Below, piece after piece: positions 9,465 through 17,920 of a stretch of DNA of 64,000 nt. The notes under the pieces were generated by a model, which was given only the letters and a program-made list of their open reading frames with translations, was not told the origin of the DNA and did not search any database. Source of the stretch: Janthinobacterium sp. CG3 (GTDB lineage Bacteria; Pseudomonadota; Gammaproteobacteria; Burkholderiales; Burkholderiaceae_D); the NCBI RefSeq assembly GCF_000344615.1, contig NZ_KB467824.1, forward strand, positions 5,281,125-5,345,124. The letters run 5' to 3'. Position 1 is the first letter of the stretch. Each line of letters opens with the position of its first letter. The position numbers and the translations under genes are program-made.

Positions 9465-10991
9465 TTAAACCGGCGGCGCGCTGTTGCCGCTGGCCGGCGC
9501 GGCGGCGGCAGCCGCTATTATCGTCGCCCTTGGCGTGGCCAGCTTGATTTTGATGGCGACGACGGTGCCGCCGCCGGCCGCGTGGCTCAGCGTCAGCGTG
9601 CCGCCCAGCGCGTTGGCGCGTTCGGCCATGCCGCGGATGCCGAACGATTTCGGCTTGGCGCGGTCGGCCTGCCAGATGCCGCCGCCATTGTCGGTAATTT
9701 TCAGGCTGATGTGGTGGCGCAGCCGCGCCAGGCGCACCGTCACGCGGCTGGCGTTGGCGTGCTTGGCGATGTTGGTCAGCGCCTCCTGGAAGATGCGGAA
9801 CAAGGCGGTGGCCTGGTCGAGGTCGAGTTCGATCTCCTTCTGGTTCGAGGCGAAATGGCAGGGCAGCCCGGCCTGGGTTTCGAACTCCTTGCTTTGCCAT
9901 TCGAGCGCGGCGACGATGCCCAGGTCCAGCATCGACGGGCGCAGGTCGAGCGATATGCGGTGCACCGCGTCGATGCTGCGGTCGACCAGCTGGTCGAGGT
10001 AGGCCGCCTTGGCCGCCAGGTCGGGGTCGCCGGGCAGGCGCTTGGCCAGCATCGCCAGCGCCATCTTGATGGCCGTCAGGTTGCCGCCCAGGTCGTCGTG
10101 GATCTCGCGCGCGATGCGCGTGCGCTCCTGCTCCTTGACGCGGTCGGCGTGGGCGCTCAGCTCGGCCAGGCGGGCGCGCGAGCGCTGCACCTCGAGCTGT
10201 TCCAGGCGGCTCTCGGTGATGTTGGTCATGATGCCCTCCCACTGCACGGCGTCGGCGCCGGCGCGCGGACTCGAGCGCAGGTTGATCCATTTCACGTCCT
10301 TCCAGGCGTCGACCCAGATGCGGCCCTCCCAGTTCCAGCTCCACAGCGAGGCGCGCGACGCTTGCATCGAATCGAGGTAGGACTTGCGGTCGTCGACCAG
10401 GATCAGTTCGAGGAACAACTCGGGGCGCCGCTGCAGCTCGGCCGCGGTCAGGCCCAGCAGCGCCTGGCAGCCGTCGCTGAGGTAGGGGAAGGCGACGGCG
10501 CCGTCGGCGCCCAGGCGGAACTGGTAGACCAGGCCGGGCGTGTTCGAGACGATGGCGTTGAAATGCGACTGCACCTGTTCGAGCGCGGCGGCGCTGGCCC
10601 GCGGCGCGCTCATGTCCTCGCCGATGGCGATCAACAGGGCCTGGCCGTCGCGGTCGGCGCGCAGCAGGCGCAGTGTCAGCGGATACAGCGTGCCGTCGCG
10701 GCGGCGGTGCTCGGTGTGCAGGTTGACCTGGGCGCCGATGGCGTGGCCGAGGCCGGCCAGCAGCGCGCCGAACTGGACCCGCGTCAGTTGCGGCGCCAGC
10801 GTGAACGGCGTCATCGCCGCCAGCGCGGCCGCGTCGTATTGCAAGTTGGCGCGGGCGGCGGCGTTGACGTCGACGAACTGCAGCGTGGCCGCGTCGATCA
10901 GGTAAATCTCGGACGGCGAGCCCTGCATCACGGCGGCCAGGCAGGGCGTGTCGTGCGGGGCGGCGGCGCTGGGGCGCTTCGGTTTGCTCAT
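9465..10991 (-). CDS. Cytoplasmic PAS sensor histidine kinase (NarX/DegS type)
   Basis: The 508-residue kinase has no transmembrane segment. Two PAS-like sensor domains (about residues 15-130 and 140-265) precede a HisKA_3 dimerisation domain with the phosphoacceptor His298 in AREIHDDLGGN, and an HATPase domain with the N box (FQEALTNIAKHA) and a G box (ITDNGGGI). The second PAS includes a typical WEGRIWVDAWKD pattern. The ATG at 10991 is preferred; an in-frame TTG at 11009 is an alternative. It is the partner of the NarL-type regulator downstream. Soluble PAS kinases sense intracellular signals such as redox state or small ligands, but the ligand is unknown. Confidence 0.93.
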   Translation of the reverse strand: MSKPKRPSAAAPHDTPCLAAVMQGSPSEIYLIDAATLQFVDVNAAARANLQYDAAALAAMTPFTLAPQLTRVQFGALLAGLGHAIGAQVNLHTEHRRRDGTLYPLTLRLLRADRDGQALLIAIGEDMSAPRASAAALEQVQSHFNAIVSNTPGLVYQFRLGADGAVAFPYLSDGCQALLGLTAAELQRRPELFLELILVDDRKSYLDSMQASRASLWSWNWEGRIWVDAWKDVKWINLRSSPRAGADAVQWEGIMTNITESRLEQLEVQRSRARLAELSAHADRVKEQERTRIAREIHDDLGGNLTAIKMALAMLAKRLPGDPDLAAKAAYLDQLVDRSIDAVHRISLDLRPSMLDLGIVAALEWQSKEFETQAGLPCHFASNQKEIELDLDQATALFRIFQEALTNIAKHANASRVTVRLARLRHHISLKITDNGGGIWQADRAKPKSFGIRGMAERANALGGTLTLSHAAGGGTVVAIKIKLATPRATIIAAAAAAPASGNSAPPV

Positions 10992-11012
10992 GGGAAGGGG
11001 GGAAGTCAACGG

Positions 11013-11603
11013 TTAAGGGCGGCGGCGGGCGCGCCAGAAGGCGGCGAAGCGGCGCAGCACGCGCGCCGGCCGGGCGCTCAGGCGGCCGGCGCGGGCGCGG
11101 CGGGCGGCCCACCAGTTGCGCCGCGCCGCGCCCAGCAGGGCGGCCAGGCCGTCGACCCGGCGCCAGGCGCGGGTGGCGCGCAGGCGGCCGATCCAGTCGT
11201 TCTTGACGGCGATGAACTTGCCGTGCCAGCGCGCGAACCAGGGCAGCGACAGCAGCGCCGGCCGGGTCAGGCTGTACAGGCGCGCCACGGCGGCCGCGCC
11301 GGCCAGCTTGGCGACGACGATCACGCACACGCCCGAGAACGGATGGCCGCGGGCGATCGCCAGCAGCGCCAGCAGCTTGACCGGGAACAGCAGCACCGCC
11401 GGCAGCGCGAACACCGTCAGCGCCCAGTAGGGCGGCAGGCGGGCGATGCCGCTTTCAAGCGCGCGCAGCGGCGGGAACTGGGCGACCCAGCGCATCAGGC
11501 GCGCGCCGACGTCCCACAAGCACTCCTCGAATAGCAGGCAGAGCGCGGCCAGGTAAACCAGCGGCGCGAACAGCCAGCGGCGCCATGTGTAAAATCGTTT
11601 CAT
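11013..11603 (-). CDS. Conserved small membrane protein, function unknown
   Basis: The 196-residue product has two or three hydrophobic segments: LFAPLVYLAALCLLFEECLW, TVFALPAVLLFPVKLLALLA and CVIVVAKLAGAAAVARLY. Its C-terminal quarter is strongly basic (many Arg). I do not recognise a functional domain. It starts at the ATG at 11603 and ends 21 bases upstream of the histidine kinase start, so it may be cotranscribed with the two-component pair. It is divergent from greB. Confidence 0.75.
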   Translation of the reverse strand: MKRFYTWRRWLFAPLVYLAALCLLFEECLWDVGARLMRWVAQFPPLRALESGIARLPPYWALTVFALPAVLLFPVKLLALLAIARGHPFSGVCVIVVAKLAGAAAVARLYSLTRPALLSLPWFARWHGKFIAVKNDWIGRLRATRAWRRVDGLAALLGAARRNWWAARRARAGRLSARPARVLRRFAAFWRARRRP

Positions 11604-11722
11604 CGGTCTTCGGGTTAGGTGCCACGCGGCGTTGCGTGTTTCTCGGATGATACGTGAAAAAGTCGCCATGTTGCCGCAAACGCGTGCGCGCGCGCGGCGC
11701 CAGTGCCGCTACAATGGTCGGC

Positions 11723-12289
11723 ATGAACAAAGCATTTGTAAAAGAGTCGGACCACGACGATGACGACGAAGCCGCCGCGCTGGCGCTGGCGATCCCGCTT
11801 GGCGCGAAGAATTACATCACGCCGGCCGGCTACCAGCGCATCAAGGACGAACTGCTGCACCTGATCGACGTCGACCGGCCCGAAGTGGTGAAGATCGTGC
11901 ATTGGGCGGCGTCGAACGGCGACCGCTCGGAAAACGGCGACTACATCTACGGCAAGCGGCGCCTGCGCGAGATCGACCGGCGCATCCGCTTCCTGACCAA
12001 GCGCATGGACCTGGCGGCCATCGTCGACCCCAGCGTGCACCACGGCGGCGACCAGGCCTTCTTCGGCGCCACCGTCACCTACCGCAACGGCGCCGGCGAG
12101 ACGCACACCATCACGATTGTCGGCATCGACGAACTGGACCCGCTGAACGGCAAAATCAGCTGGGTCTCGCCGGTGGCGCGGGCCATCACCAAGGCGCGCG
12201 AGGGCGACCTGGTAACGTTGACCACGCCGCACGGCGCCGAAGAACTCGAATTGCTGGCGGTGCGCTACCCCGCGCCCGCGCCCGACTGA
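11723..12289 (+). CDS. greB: Transcription elongation factor GreB
   Basis: The 188-residue protein rescues backtracked RNA polymerase by stimulating cleavage of the transcript 3-prime end. It has the N-terminal coiled-coil domain (YITPAGYQRIKDELL) with the acidic tip GDRSENGDYIYGKR, and the FKBP-like C-terminal domain (GATVTYRNGAGETHTITIVG). The AA-rich acidic extension before residue 28 (SDHDDDDEAAAL) is longer than in enteric GreB. The ATG at 11723 is taken as start. The gene is followed by a palindromic repeat and the RAYT gene that separates it from spoT. Confidence 0.95.
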   Translation: MNKAFVKESDHDDDDEAAALALAIPLGAKNYITPAGYQRIKDELLHLIDVDRPEVVKIVHWAASNGDRSENGDYIYGKRRLREIDRRIRFLTKRMDLAAIVDPSVHHGGDQAFFGATVTYRNGAGETHTITIVGIDELDPLNGKISWVSPVARAITKAREGDLVTLTTPHGAEELELLAVRYPAPAPD

Positions 12290-12295
12290 GCGCAC

Positions 12296-12360
12296 AAACC
12301 GGGGACAGACCACGATTTCCGGGAAATACTTTCCCGGAAATCGTGGTCTGTCCCCGGTTT
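12296..12360. repeat. REP-type perfect palindrome, left copy beside RAYT
   Basis: Two 31-base arms (12296-12326 and 12330-12360) are perfect inverted copies around a TAC loop. The core contains GGGGACAGACCACGATTTCC. It sits between greB and the RAYT gene and can form a very stable hairpin; it may also end greB transcription, since four T follow. The other copies are at 13134-13188 and 24689-24741. Confidence 0.95.
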
Positions 12361-12443
12361 TAATGGCGCGCTCGTTGCGCCTTATCAGGTGAGGGGCGTG
12401 GACCTCTGTTAACTTGGAAATGTGTTCAAGTTGGAGGACTGCC

Positions 12444-13133
12444 ATGCCGCGCCGCGCCCGCCTCGTTTTGCCAAACGTTCCCTTGCATCTGATTCAACGT
12501 GGAAATAACAGGCAAGCGTGTTTTTTTGCCGATGCCGATTACCGCGTCTATCTGGCGTGGCTGGCCGAACACGCCGACGCGAACGGTTGTCGCGTACATG
12601 CCTATGTATTGATGAGTAATCACGTGCATTTGTTGATTTCCGTAGACGAGGCGGGATCGCCTGGTGCGCTGATGAAGGCCCTGGGTCAGCAATATGTGCA
12701 GTACGTCAACCGCCGCTACGGACGCAGCGGAACGCTGTGGGAAGGGCGTTTCCGCTCCTGCCTGATACAGCAGGAAATGTATCTATTGATATGCCAGCGC
12801 TATATTGAACTCAATCCCGTGCGCGCGGGTATGGTGCAGGAACCGGCCCAGTACCAATGGTCCAGCTATCGCGGCAACGCCGAAGGATGCGCCGACCCGA
12901 TTTTGCGTCCCCATCCCCTGTATAGCGGCATGGCTGAGGATGCCGGCGAAAGGCAGCGGGTCTATCGTTCACTGTTTGATGATGCGCTGGCGCCGGAGCG
13001 CGTCAATGCCTTGCGCAAGGCGACAAACGGCAACTTCGCGCTCGGCGACCTGGCATTCACCGAACAGGCCGCCGCGGCGCTGGGCAGAAGGGTGGTGCCG
13101 GATACGCCAGGGCGGCCGCCAAAAACAAAGTAA
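12444..13133 (+). CDS. RAYT (REP-associated tyrosine transposase, Y1/IS200-like)
   Basis: The 229-residue protein belongs to the TnpA_REP group of HUH single-strand transposases. The metal-binding HUH motif is H60-V-H62 in MSNHVHLLI, and the likely catalytic tyrosine is Y120 in RYIELNPVRAGM. RAYTs are normally single-copy, vertically kept genes that bind and cut REP hairpins. Here the gene is bracketed by two palindromes, and its TAA stop directly touches the right-hand one. GGAGGA precedes the ATG at 12444. It sits between greB and spoT, and its spacing suggests insertion into an ancestral greB-spoT neighbourhood. Confidence 0.95.
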   Translation: MPRRARLVLPNVPLHLIQRGNNRQACFFADADYRVYLAWLAEHADANGCRVHAYVLMSNHVHLLISVDEAGSPGALMKALGQQYVQYVNRRYGRSGTLWEGRFRSCLIQQEMYLLICQRYIELNPVRAGMVQEPAQYQWSSYRGNAEGCADPILRPHPLYSGMAEDAGERQRVYRSLFDDALAPERVNALRKATNGNFALGDLAFTEQAAAALGRRVVPDTPGRPPKTK

Positions 13134-13188
13134 GGGGACAGACCACGATTTCCGGGAAAGTATTTCCCGGAAATCGTGGTCTGTCCCC
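13134..13188. repeat. REP-type palindrome, right copy beside RAYT
   Basis: Two 26-base arms (13134-13159 and 13163-13188) are perfect inverted copies around a GTA loop. The loop is the reverse complement of the TAC loop in the left copy, so the two copies flanking the transposase gene are in opposite orientation, as in RAYT-REP (REPtron) units. Confidence 0.95.
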
Positions 13189-13197
13189 GGTGTGGCG

Positions 13198-15471
13198 CTA
13201 GCTGCGTTCGCGCAGGATGCGGTTGACGCCGCTGACGCGGCGCACGTTGCGCAGCAGTCCCGCCAGGTGCACGCGGTCCTTGACTTGCACCGTGAAGCGC
13301 AACTGGTGCAGCACGTGTTCCTTGTCCTCGTCCATGCCGACGTAGGTGATGTTGGCGTCGGATTCGCCGATTTCGGCCGCCACGCGCGCCAAAATGCCTT
13401 TTTCGTTGTTGATCAGCAGCTTGATGCGGCAGTCGAAGCGGCGGTTCAGTTCCAGGCCCCAGCGCACGGCGATCCAGCGGTCCGGCTCCTTGACGCGCTG
13501 GCGCTTGGCCAGGCTGCAGTCGCTGGTGTGCACCAGCAAGCCCTGGTCGCGCCGCAACTGGCCGATGATCTGGTCGCCCGGGATCGGCAGGCAACACGGC
13601 GCCAGTTGCACCGACACGCCCTCGCTGCCGCAAATGGTCACCGGGTCGAGTTCGGCCGCGCTGTTGTGGTCGATCGGCGCGCTGGCCGATTCGCCGCCCA
13701 TCAGGCCGAACAGGTGGCGCGCCACCAGCGCCGCCATGCGCTTGCCGATGCCGATGTCGGCGTGCAGCTCGTCGAGCGATTTGGCGCTCGATTCATTGAG
13801 CAGGCGCTCGACCAGCAGCGCCGGCAGCTCCGGATGGATGCTCAGGTTGAGCAGCGCCTGGGCCAGCAACTGTTGCCCCAGCACGATCGATTCGGGCAGG
13901 TTGATGGTGCGCAGGTGGTGGCGGATGGCCGAGCGGGCCTTGCCGGTGCGCACGAACGACAGCCAGGTCGGGCTGGGCCGCGACGACGCGTCGGTGACGA
14001 TCTCGACGATGTCGCCGTTGCGCAGTTCGGTGCGCAGCGGCGCCGTTTCGTTGTTGATCTTCACCGACACCGTATGGTCGCCGATGCCGGTATGGATCGA
14101 ATAGGCGAAGTCGACCGCCGTGGCGCCGCGCGGCAGCGCGATGATCTTCGACTTCGGCGTGAACACGTAGACCGAGTCGGGGAACAGGTCGACCTTGACG
14201 TGTTCCAGGAACTCGGCCGAGTCGCCGGTCTGCTGCTGGATGTCGAGCAGCGACTGCAGCCAGGCGTGGGTGCGCTGCTGCAGGTCCGACAGGTTCGAGT
14301 CGCCGTTCTTGTACAACCAGTGCGCCGCCACGCCGGACTCGGCGGTGCGGTGCATTTCCTGGGTGCGGATCTGGAATTCGACCGGCGTGCCATACGGGCC
14401 GATCAGCGTGGTGTGCAGCGACTGGTAGCCGTTGAGCTTGCGGATCGCGATGTAGTCCTTGAACTTGCCCGGCATCGGCTTGTACAGGCTGTGCAGCGTG
14501 CCCAGCGCAACATAGCAGTTCGGGAAGCTGTCGACGACGACGCGAAAGCCGTACACGTCGAGCACCTGGGAAAACGACAGGCGCTTGCTGCGCATTTTCT
14601 TGTAGATGCCGTACAGGGTCTTTTCGCGGCCGTACACCTCGGCTTCGATCTCGGCCATCGACAGCGTGTTCTTGACCGATTCGAGGATTTTCTTGACCAC
14701 TTCGCGGCGGTTGCCGCGCGCCGCCTTGACCGCCTTGGCCAGCGTGCGGTAGCGCAGCGGGTACAGGTGCGAGAACGACAGGTCCTGCAGCTCGCGGTAG
14801 ATGTTGTTGAGGCCGAGGCGGTGGGCGATCGGCACGTACACTTCCATCGTCTCGCTGGCGATGCGGCGCTTCTTGGCCGGCGCCATCACCTCGAGGGTGC
14901 GCATATTGTGCAGGCGGTCGGCCAGCTTGATCAGGATCACCCGCACGTCGCTGGCCATGGCCAGCAGCATCTTGCGGAAATTTTCCGCCTGGGCTTCGAT
15001 CTGGCTCTGGAACTCGATCTTTTCCAGCTTCGACAGGCCGTCGACGAGGCTGGCGACCGGGGCGCCGAAGCGCTCGACCAGCTCGTCCTTCTTGACGTCC
15101 TGGTCCTCCATCACGTCGTGCAGCAGCGCCGCCATGATGGCCTGGGCGTCGAGCTTCCAGTCGGCGCAGATTTCCGCCACCGCGATCGGGTGGGAAATAT
15201 ACGGTTCGCCCGAGCGGCGCACCTGGCCCAGGTGCATCTCGTCGGAGAAACGGTAGGCCTCCTTGACCTTCTTCAGCTCGGCCGGGCTGAGGTATTCGCC
15301 GAGCTTTTCGGCCAGGTGGCTGATAGAGGCGACCCCGGCCGGCAGCACCGGCGGCGCCGACGGCGCGGACGTGGCAATGCCGGACGCGTTGGCGCCCGGC
15401 ACTTTCGCCGCCGGGCGCGGGGCCAGGGCGGACGGTCCCGCTGAAGTCGTGTCGGCTGGAGTCGGGGTCAT
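13198..15471 (-). CDS. spoT: Bifunctional (p)ppGpp synthetase/hydrolase SpoT
   Basis: The 757-residue enzyme balances the stringent-response alarmone (p)ppGpp. Domains in order: an HD hydrolase (about 60-210) with the intact HD pair in LLHDVMEDQ and RSGEPYISHP; the synthetase domain (about 270-390) with FKDYIAIRKLNGYQSLHTT and the EFQIRT motif; TGS (about 440-500, VYVFTPKS); a helical region; and a C-terminal ACT domain (about 680-757). The intact HD residues mark it as hydrolase-competent, unlike RelA. The ATG at 15471 is used; the first 45 residues are Pro/Ala-rich. It lies downstream of gmk and rpoZ on the same strand, the order seen in many proteobacteria. Confidence 0.96.
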   Translation of the reverse strand: MTPTPADTTSAGPSALAPRPAAKVPGANASGIATSAPSAPPVLPAGVASISHLAEKLGEYLSPAELKKVKEAYRFSDEMHLGQVRRSGEPYISHPIAVAEICADWKLDAQAIMAALLHDVMEDQDVKKDELVERFGAPVASLVDGLSKLEKIEFQSQIEAQAENFRKMLLAMASDVRVILIKLADRLHNMRTLEVMAPAKKRRIASETMEVYVPIAHRLGLNNIYRELQDLSFSHLYPLRYRTLAKAVKAARGNRREVVKKILESVKNTLSMAEIEAEVYGREKTLYGIYKKMRSKRLSFSQVLDVYGFRVVVDSFPNCYVALGTLHSLYKPMPGKFKDYIAIRKLNGYQSLHTTLIGPYGTPVEFQIRTQEMHRTAESGVAAHWLYKNGDSNLSDLQQRTHAWLQSLLDIQQQTGDSAEFLEHVKVDLFPDSVYVFTPKSKIIALPRGATAVDFAYSIHTGIGDHTVSVKINNETAPLRTELRNGDIVEIVTDASSRPSPTWLSFVRTGKARSAIRHHLRTINLPESIVLGQQLLAQALLNLSIHPELPALLVERLLNESSAKSLDELHADIGIGKRMAALVARHLFGLMGGESASAPIDHNSAAELDPVTICGSEGVSVQLAPCCLPIPGDQIIGQLRRDQGLLVHTSDCSLAKRQRVKEPDRWIAVRWGLELNRRFDCRIKLLINNEKGILARVAAEIGESDANITYVGMDEDKEHVLHQLRFTVQVKDRVHLAGLLRNVRRVSGVNRILRERS

Positions 15472-15553
15472 AAAGCTGTGCGTTCCGTCGCAGGGTGAAG
15501 AAAAGGGTACTGGAAAACCTGAGTCAGCACGGTGCGGGTACGCCGGTCCCCAA

Positions 15554-15757
15554 TTACATCGGGACCTTCTTCAGCATTTCGATGCCAACCTTGCCGGCCG
15601 CGATTTCGCGCAGGGCGACCACGGTTGGCTTGTCTTTCGCGTCAACCTTCGGGGTGTGGCCTTGCAGCAATTGACGGGCGCGATAGGTCGCGGCCAGCGT
15701 CAGTTGAAAGCGGTTCGGGATATTCTTGAGGCAATCTTCAATTGTGATACGGGCCAT
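15554..15757 (-). CDS. rpoZ: RNA polymerase omega subunit
   Basis: The 67-residue protein begins [19 protein letters not shown], the standard omega N-terminus, followed by ATYRARQL and the [10 protein letters not shown] segment. Omega supports assembly of the beta-prime subunit and, in many proteobacteria, contributes to a ppGpp-binding site, which fits its place between gmk and spoT. An AGGAGTT site lies just before the ATG at 15757; the longer upstream frame is not used. Confidence 0.97.
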   Translation of the reverse strand: MARITIEDCLKNIPNRFQLTLAATYRARQLLQGHTPKVDAKDKPTVVALREIAAGKVGIEMLKKVPM

Positions 15758-15806
15758 CTTAACTCCTAATAATGCGACTGGTGGCGGTGCTGTTGCGGTG
15801 CTAATG

Positions 15807-16445
15807 CTATTCCGCGTGGATGCCCAACTGGGCGAAGAGCGATGCGTTGCGCGCCGCTTGTTGCGCAAACCGGCAACGGGTTGCTCTCACGATCGCCGTC
15901 AATTCCGACAAGGCGACCGTAAACTCTTCATTGATAATAACATATTCGAACTCCGGAGCGTGGGCGATTTCGCCGCCGGCCGCCAGCAGGCGCCGCGCGA
16001 TGACGTGCTGGCTGTCCTGGCCGCGCTTGTTCAAGCGCTCTTCCAGCGCGTCGATCGACGGCGGCAAAATGAAGATGCCGGCGGTGCGCGGGAACTGTTT
16101 GCGCACCTGGCGCGCGCCCTGCCAGTCGATTTCCAGCAGGATGTCGGTGCCGGCCGCCATCTCTTTTTCGACCAGGATGCGCGAGGTGCCGTAGTAGTTG
16201 CCGTGCACTTCGGCCCATTCGAGGAACTCGCCGGCGCCGGCGCGCGCGACGAAATCCTCGGCGCTGGTGAAGTAATACTCGCGGCCGTGCTCCTCGCCCG
16301 GGCGGGGCGCGCGGGTGGTGGTCGAGATCGACAGCTGGATGGTCGGCTCTTGCTGGAGCAAGGCGTTGACCAGCGTCGATTTGCCGGCGCCGGACGGCGC
16401 GACGACCATGAACAGGCTGCCGGATAGGGCGGTGGATTGGCTCAT
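15807..16445 (-). CDS. gmk: Guanylate kinase
   Basis: The 212-residue enzyme phosphorylates GMP to GDP with ATP. The P-loop is APSGAGKST, and the GMP-binding region follows ([19 protein letters not shown], then [13 protein letters not shown]). Length fits the family. The ATG at 16445 gives [19 protein letters not shown]; the longer frame upstream reads as noncoding. It is the first gene of the gmk-rpoZ-spoT unit and supplies guanine nucleotides that SpoT uses. Confidence 0.96.
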   Translation of the reverse strand: MSQSTALSGSLFMVVAPSGAGKSTLVNALLQQEPTIQLSISTTTRAPRPGEEHGREYYFTSAEDFVARAGAGEFLEWAEVHGNYYGTSRILVEKEMAAGTDILLEIDWQGARQVRKQFPRTAGIFILPPSIDALEERLNKRGQDSQHVIARRLLAAGGEIAHAPEFEYVIINEEFTVALSELTAIVRATRCRFAQQAARNASLFAQLGIHAE

Positions 16446-16625
16446 GCTGATCTTCCTCGGACGATGTTGGCTGGGGCGGGCCGCGCGCACGCGTCGCCCA
16501 AAGGCGTATTTTACCAAGAGCAACGCCGTCCGGCGAGGGGCGGAATCAAAGCGCCGCCGGATCGGCCACAAACCGACGCCGGCGACGCGGCGCCCGAGCG
16601 CACCCGTATCACGCGTGCGGCGGAA

Positions 16626-16644
16626 GCAAATGAGACTTGTTTGC
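16626..16644 (+). promoter_or_regulatory. Possible Fur site upstream of the iron-binding protein gene
   Basis: GCAAATGAGACTTGTTTGC is an imperfect inverted repeat 58 bases before the substrate-binding protein gene. The left half resembles the TGAGAAT half-site of Fur boxes; the right half fits poorly. The assignment rests mainly on the iron-transport function of the gene. Confidence 0.35.
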
Positions 16645-16701
16645 AAGTATCCGCGCATTTTGTTAGCATCGGCATCCCATCCACCTTTGTAGGGCACGCC
16701 C

Positions 16702-17715
16702 ATGACGCCGTTTAAACTTGCCACGCTGGCCGCTGTTTGCCTTTCCGCCGCCGGCGCCGCCGGCGCCCAGGAGTTGAACCTGTACTCGGCGCGCCATTAC
16801 CAGACCGACCAGGCGCTGTACGCCAATTTCACCAAGCAGACCGGCATCAAGATCAACCGCATCGAGGCGGGCGAGAACGAGCTGCTCGAGCGCATCAAGA
16901 ACGAGGGCGCCAACAGCCCGGCCGACGTGTTGCTGACGGTCGACGCGGCGCGCCTGGCCAAGGCCGACGAGCTCAACCTGTTCCAGCGAATCGACTCGCC
17001 GCTGTTGAACGCGCGCATTCCCGCGCACCTGCGCAGTCCCGACTGGTACGCCTTTTCAACCCGCGCGCGCGTCATCGTCTACAACAAGAAGTCGGTCAAC
17101 GGCGCCGACGTGCAGAGCTATGAAAGCCTGGCCGACGCCAAGCTCAAGGGCAAGCTCTGCGTGCGCTCCGGCTCGCACCCGTACAACCTGTCGCTGGGCG
17201 CGGCGCTGCTGGAGCACCACGGCGAGCAAAAGACCCACGACTGGGCCAAGGGGCTGGTCGCCAATTTCGCCCGCTCGCCGAAGGGCGGCGATACCGACCA
17301 GATCAAGTCGGTCGCGGCCGGCGAGTGCGGCGTCGCGCTGGCCAACTCCTACTACGTGGCGCGCCTGATGCGCTCCGACAAGGCGGAAGACCGCAAGGTG
17401 ATGGAGGCGGTCACCGTGGTGTGGCCGAACCAGGCCGGCAGCGGGACCCACCTGAACATTTCCGGCGCCGGCGTGCTCAAGTTGGCGCCGAACAAGGCCA
17501 ACGCCGTCAAATTCCTGGAATACCTGGCCTCGGACCAGGCCCAGGTTTATTTCGCCGACGGCAACAACGAATGGCCGGTGGTGCAAAACGTCAAGGTCGG
17601 CAACCCGGCGCTGGACGCCCTGGGCCCGTTCAAGGCCGACACCTTGCACGTCGGCAAACTGGCGAAACACCAGGCGGCCGTACAGAAGATCTACGACCGC
17701 GCCGGTTGGCAATAA
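16702..17715 (+). CDS. fbpA: Ferric iron ABC transporter, periplasmic binding protein
   Basis: The 337-residue protein has an N-terminal signal peptide ending near AAGAAGA-Q (residue 22) and matches the FbpA/FutA class of Fe3+-binding proteins: [25 protein letters not shown] at the start of the mature part, and the tyrosine pair in [10 protein letters not shown] that coordinates iron in the family. It delivers Fe3+ to an inner-membrane permease. The permease and ATPase lie just downstream but in other transcription units: the permease is convergent on the minus strand. Confidence 0.93.
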   Translation: MTPFKLATLAAVCLSAAGAAGAQELNLYSARHYQTDQALYANFTKQTGIKINRIEAGENELLERIKNEGANSPADVLLTVDAARLAKADELNLFQRIDSPLLNARIPAHLRSPDWYAFSTRARVIVYNKKSVNGADVQSYESLADAKLKGKLCVRSGSHPYNLSLGAALLEHHGEQKTHDWAKGLVANFARSPKGGDTDQIKSVAAGECGVALANSYYVARLMRSDKAEDRKVMEAVTVVWPNQAGSGTHLNISGAGVLKLAPNKANAVKFLEYLASDQAQVYFADGNNEWPVVQNVKVGNPALDALGPFKADTLHVGKLAKHQAAVQKIYDRAGWQ

Positions 17716-17920
17716 AACGGGGCGGTAACGGCCCGGTACCGCGTTGCCCATGCGCGCAAGGCGCCAGCCTCGCCGCGCTGTGCGCGCTGTCCCGGGCCGG
17801 TCGCACCACATTGTGGGGCGTCGGCGCCTTCGCTAATAGCAAGGGCGCAACCCGGGGGGGCGGACCTCCGGGGTCCGACCCCGGCGTTCGGCGAATGGTT
17901 TTTTCACCGTTCCCGGCCAA

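Noticed and set aside
12296-13188. Paired palindromes considered as a CRISPR-like repeat pair
   Set aside because: Only two copies with a gene between them, and each is a full palindrome; they fit a RAYT-REP unit.
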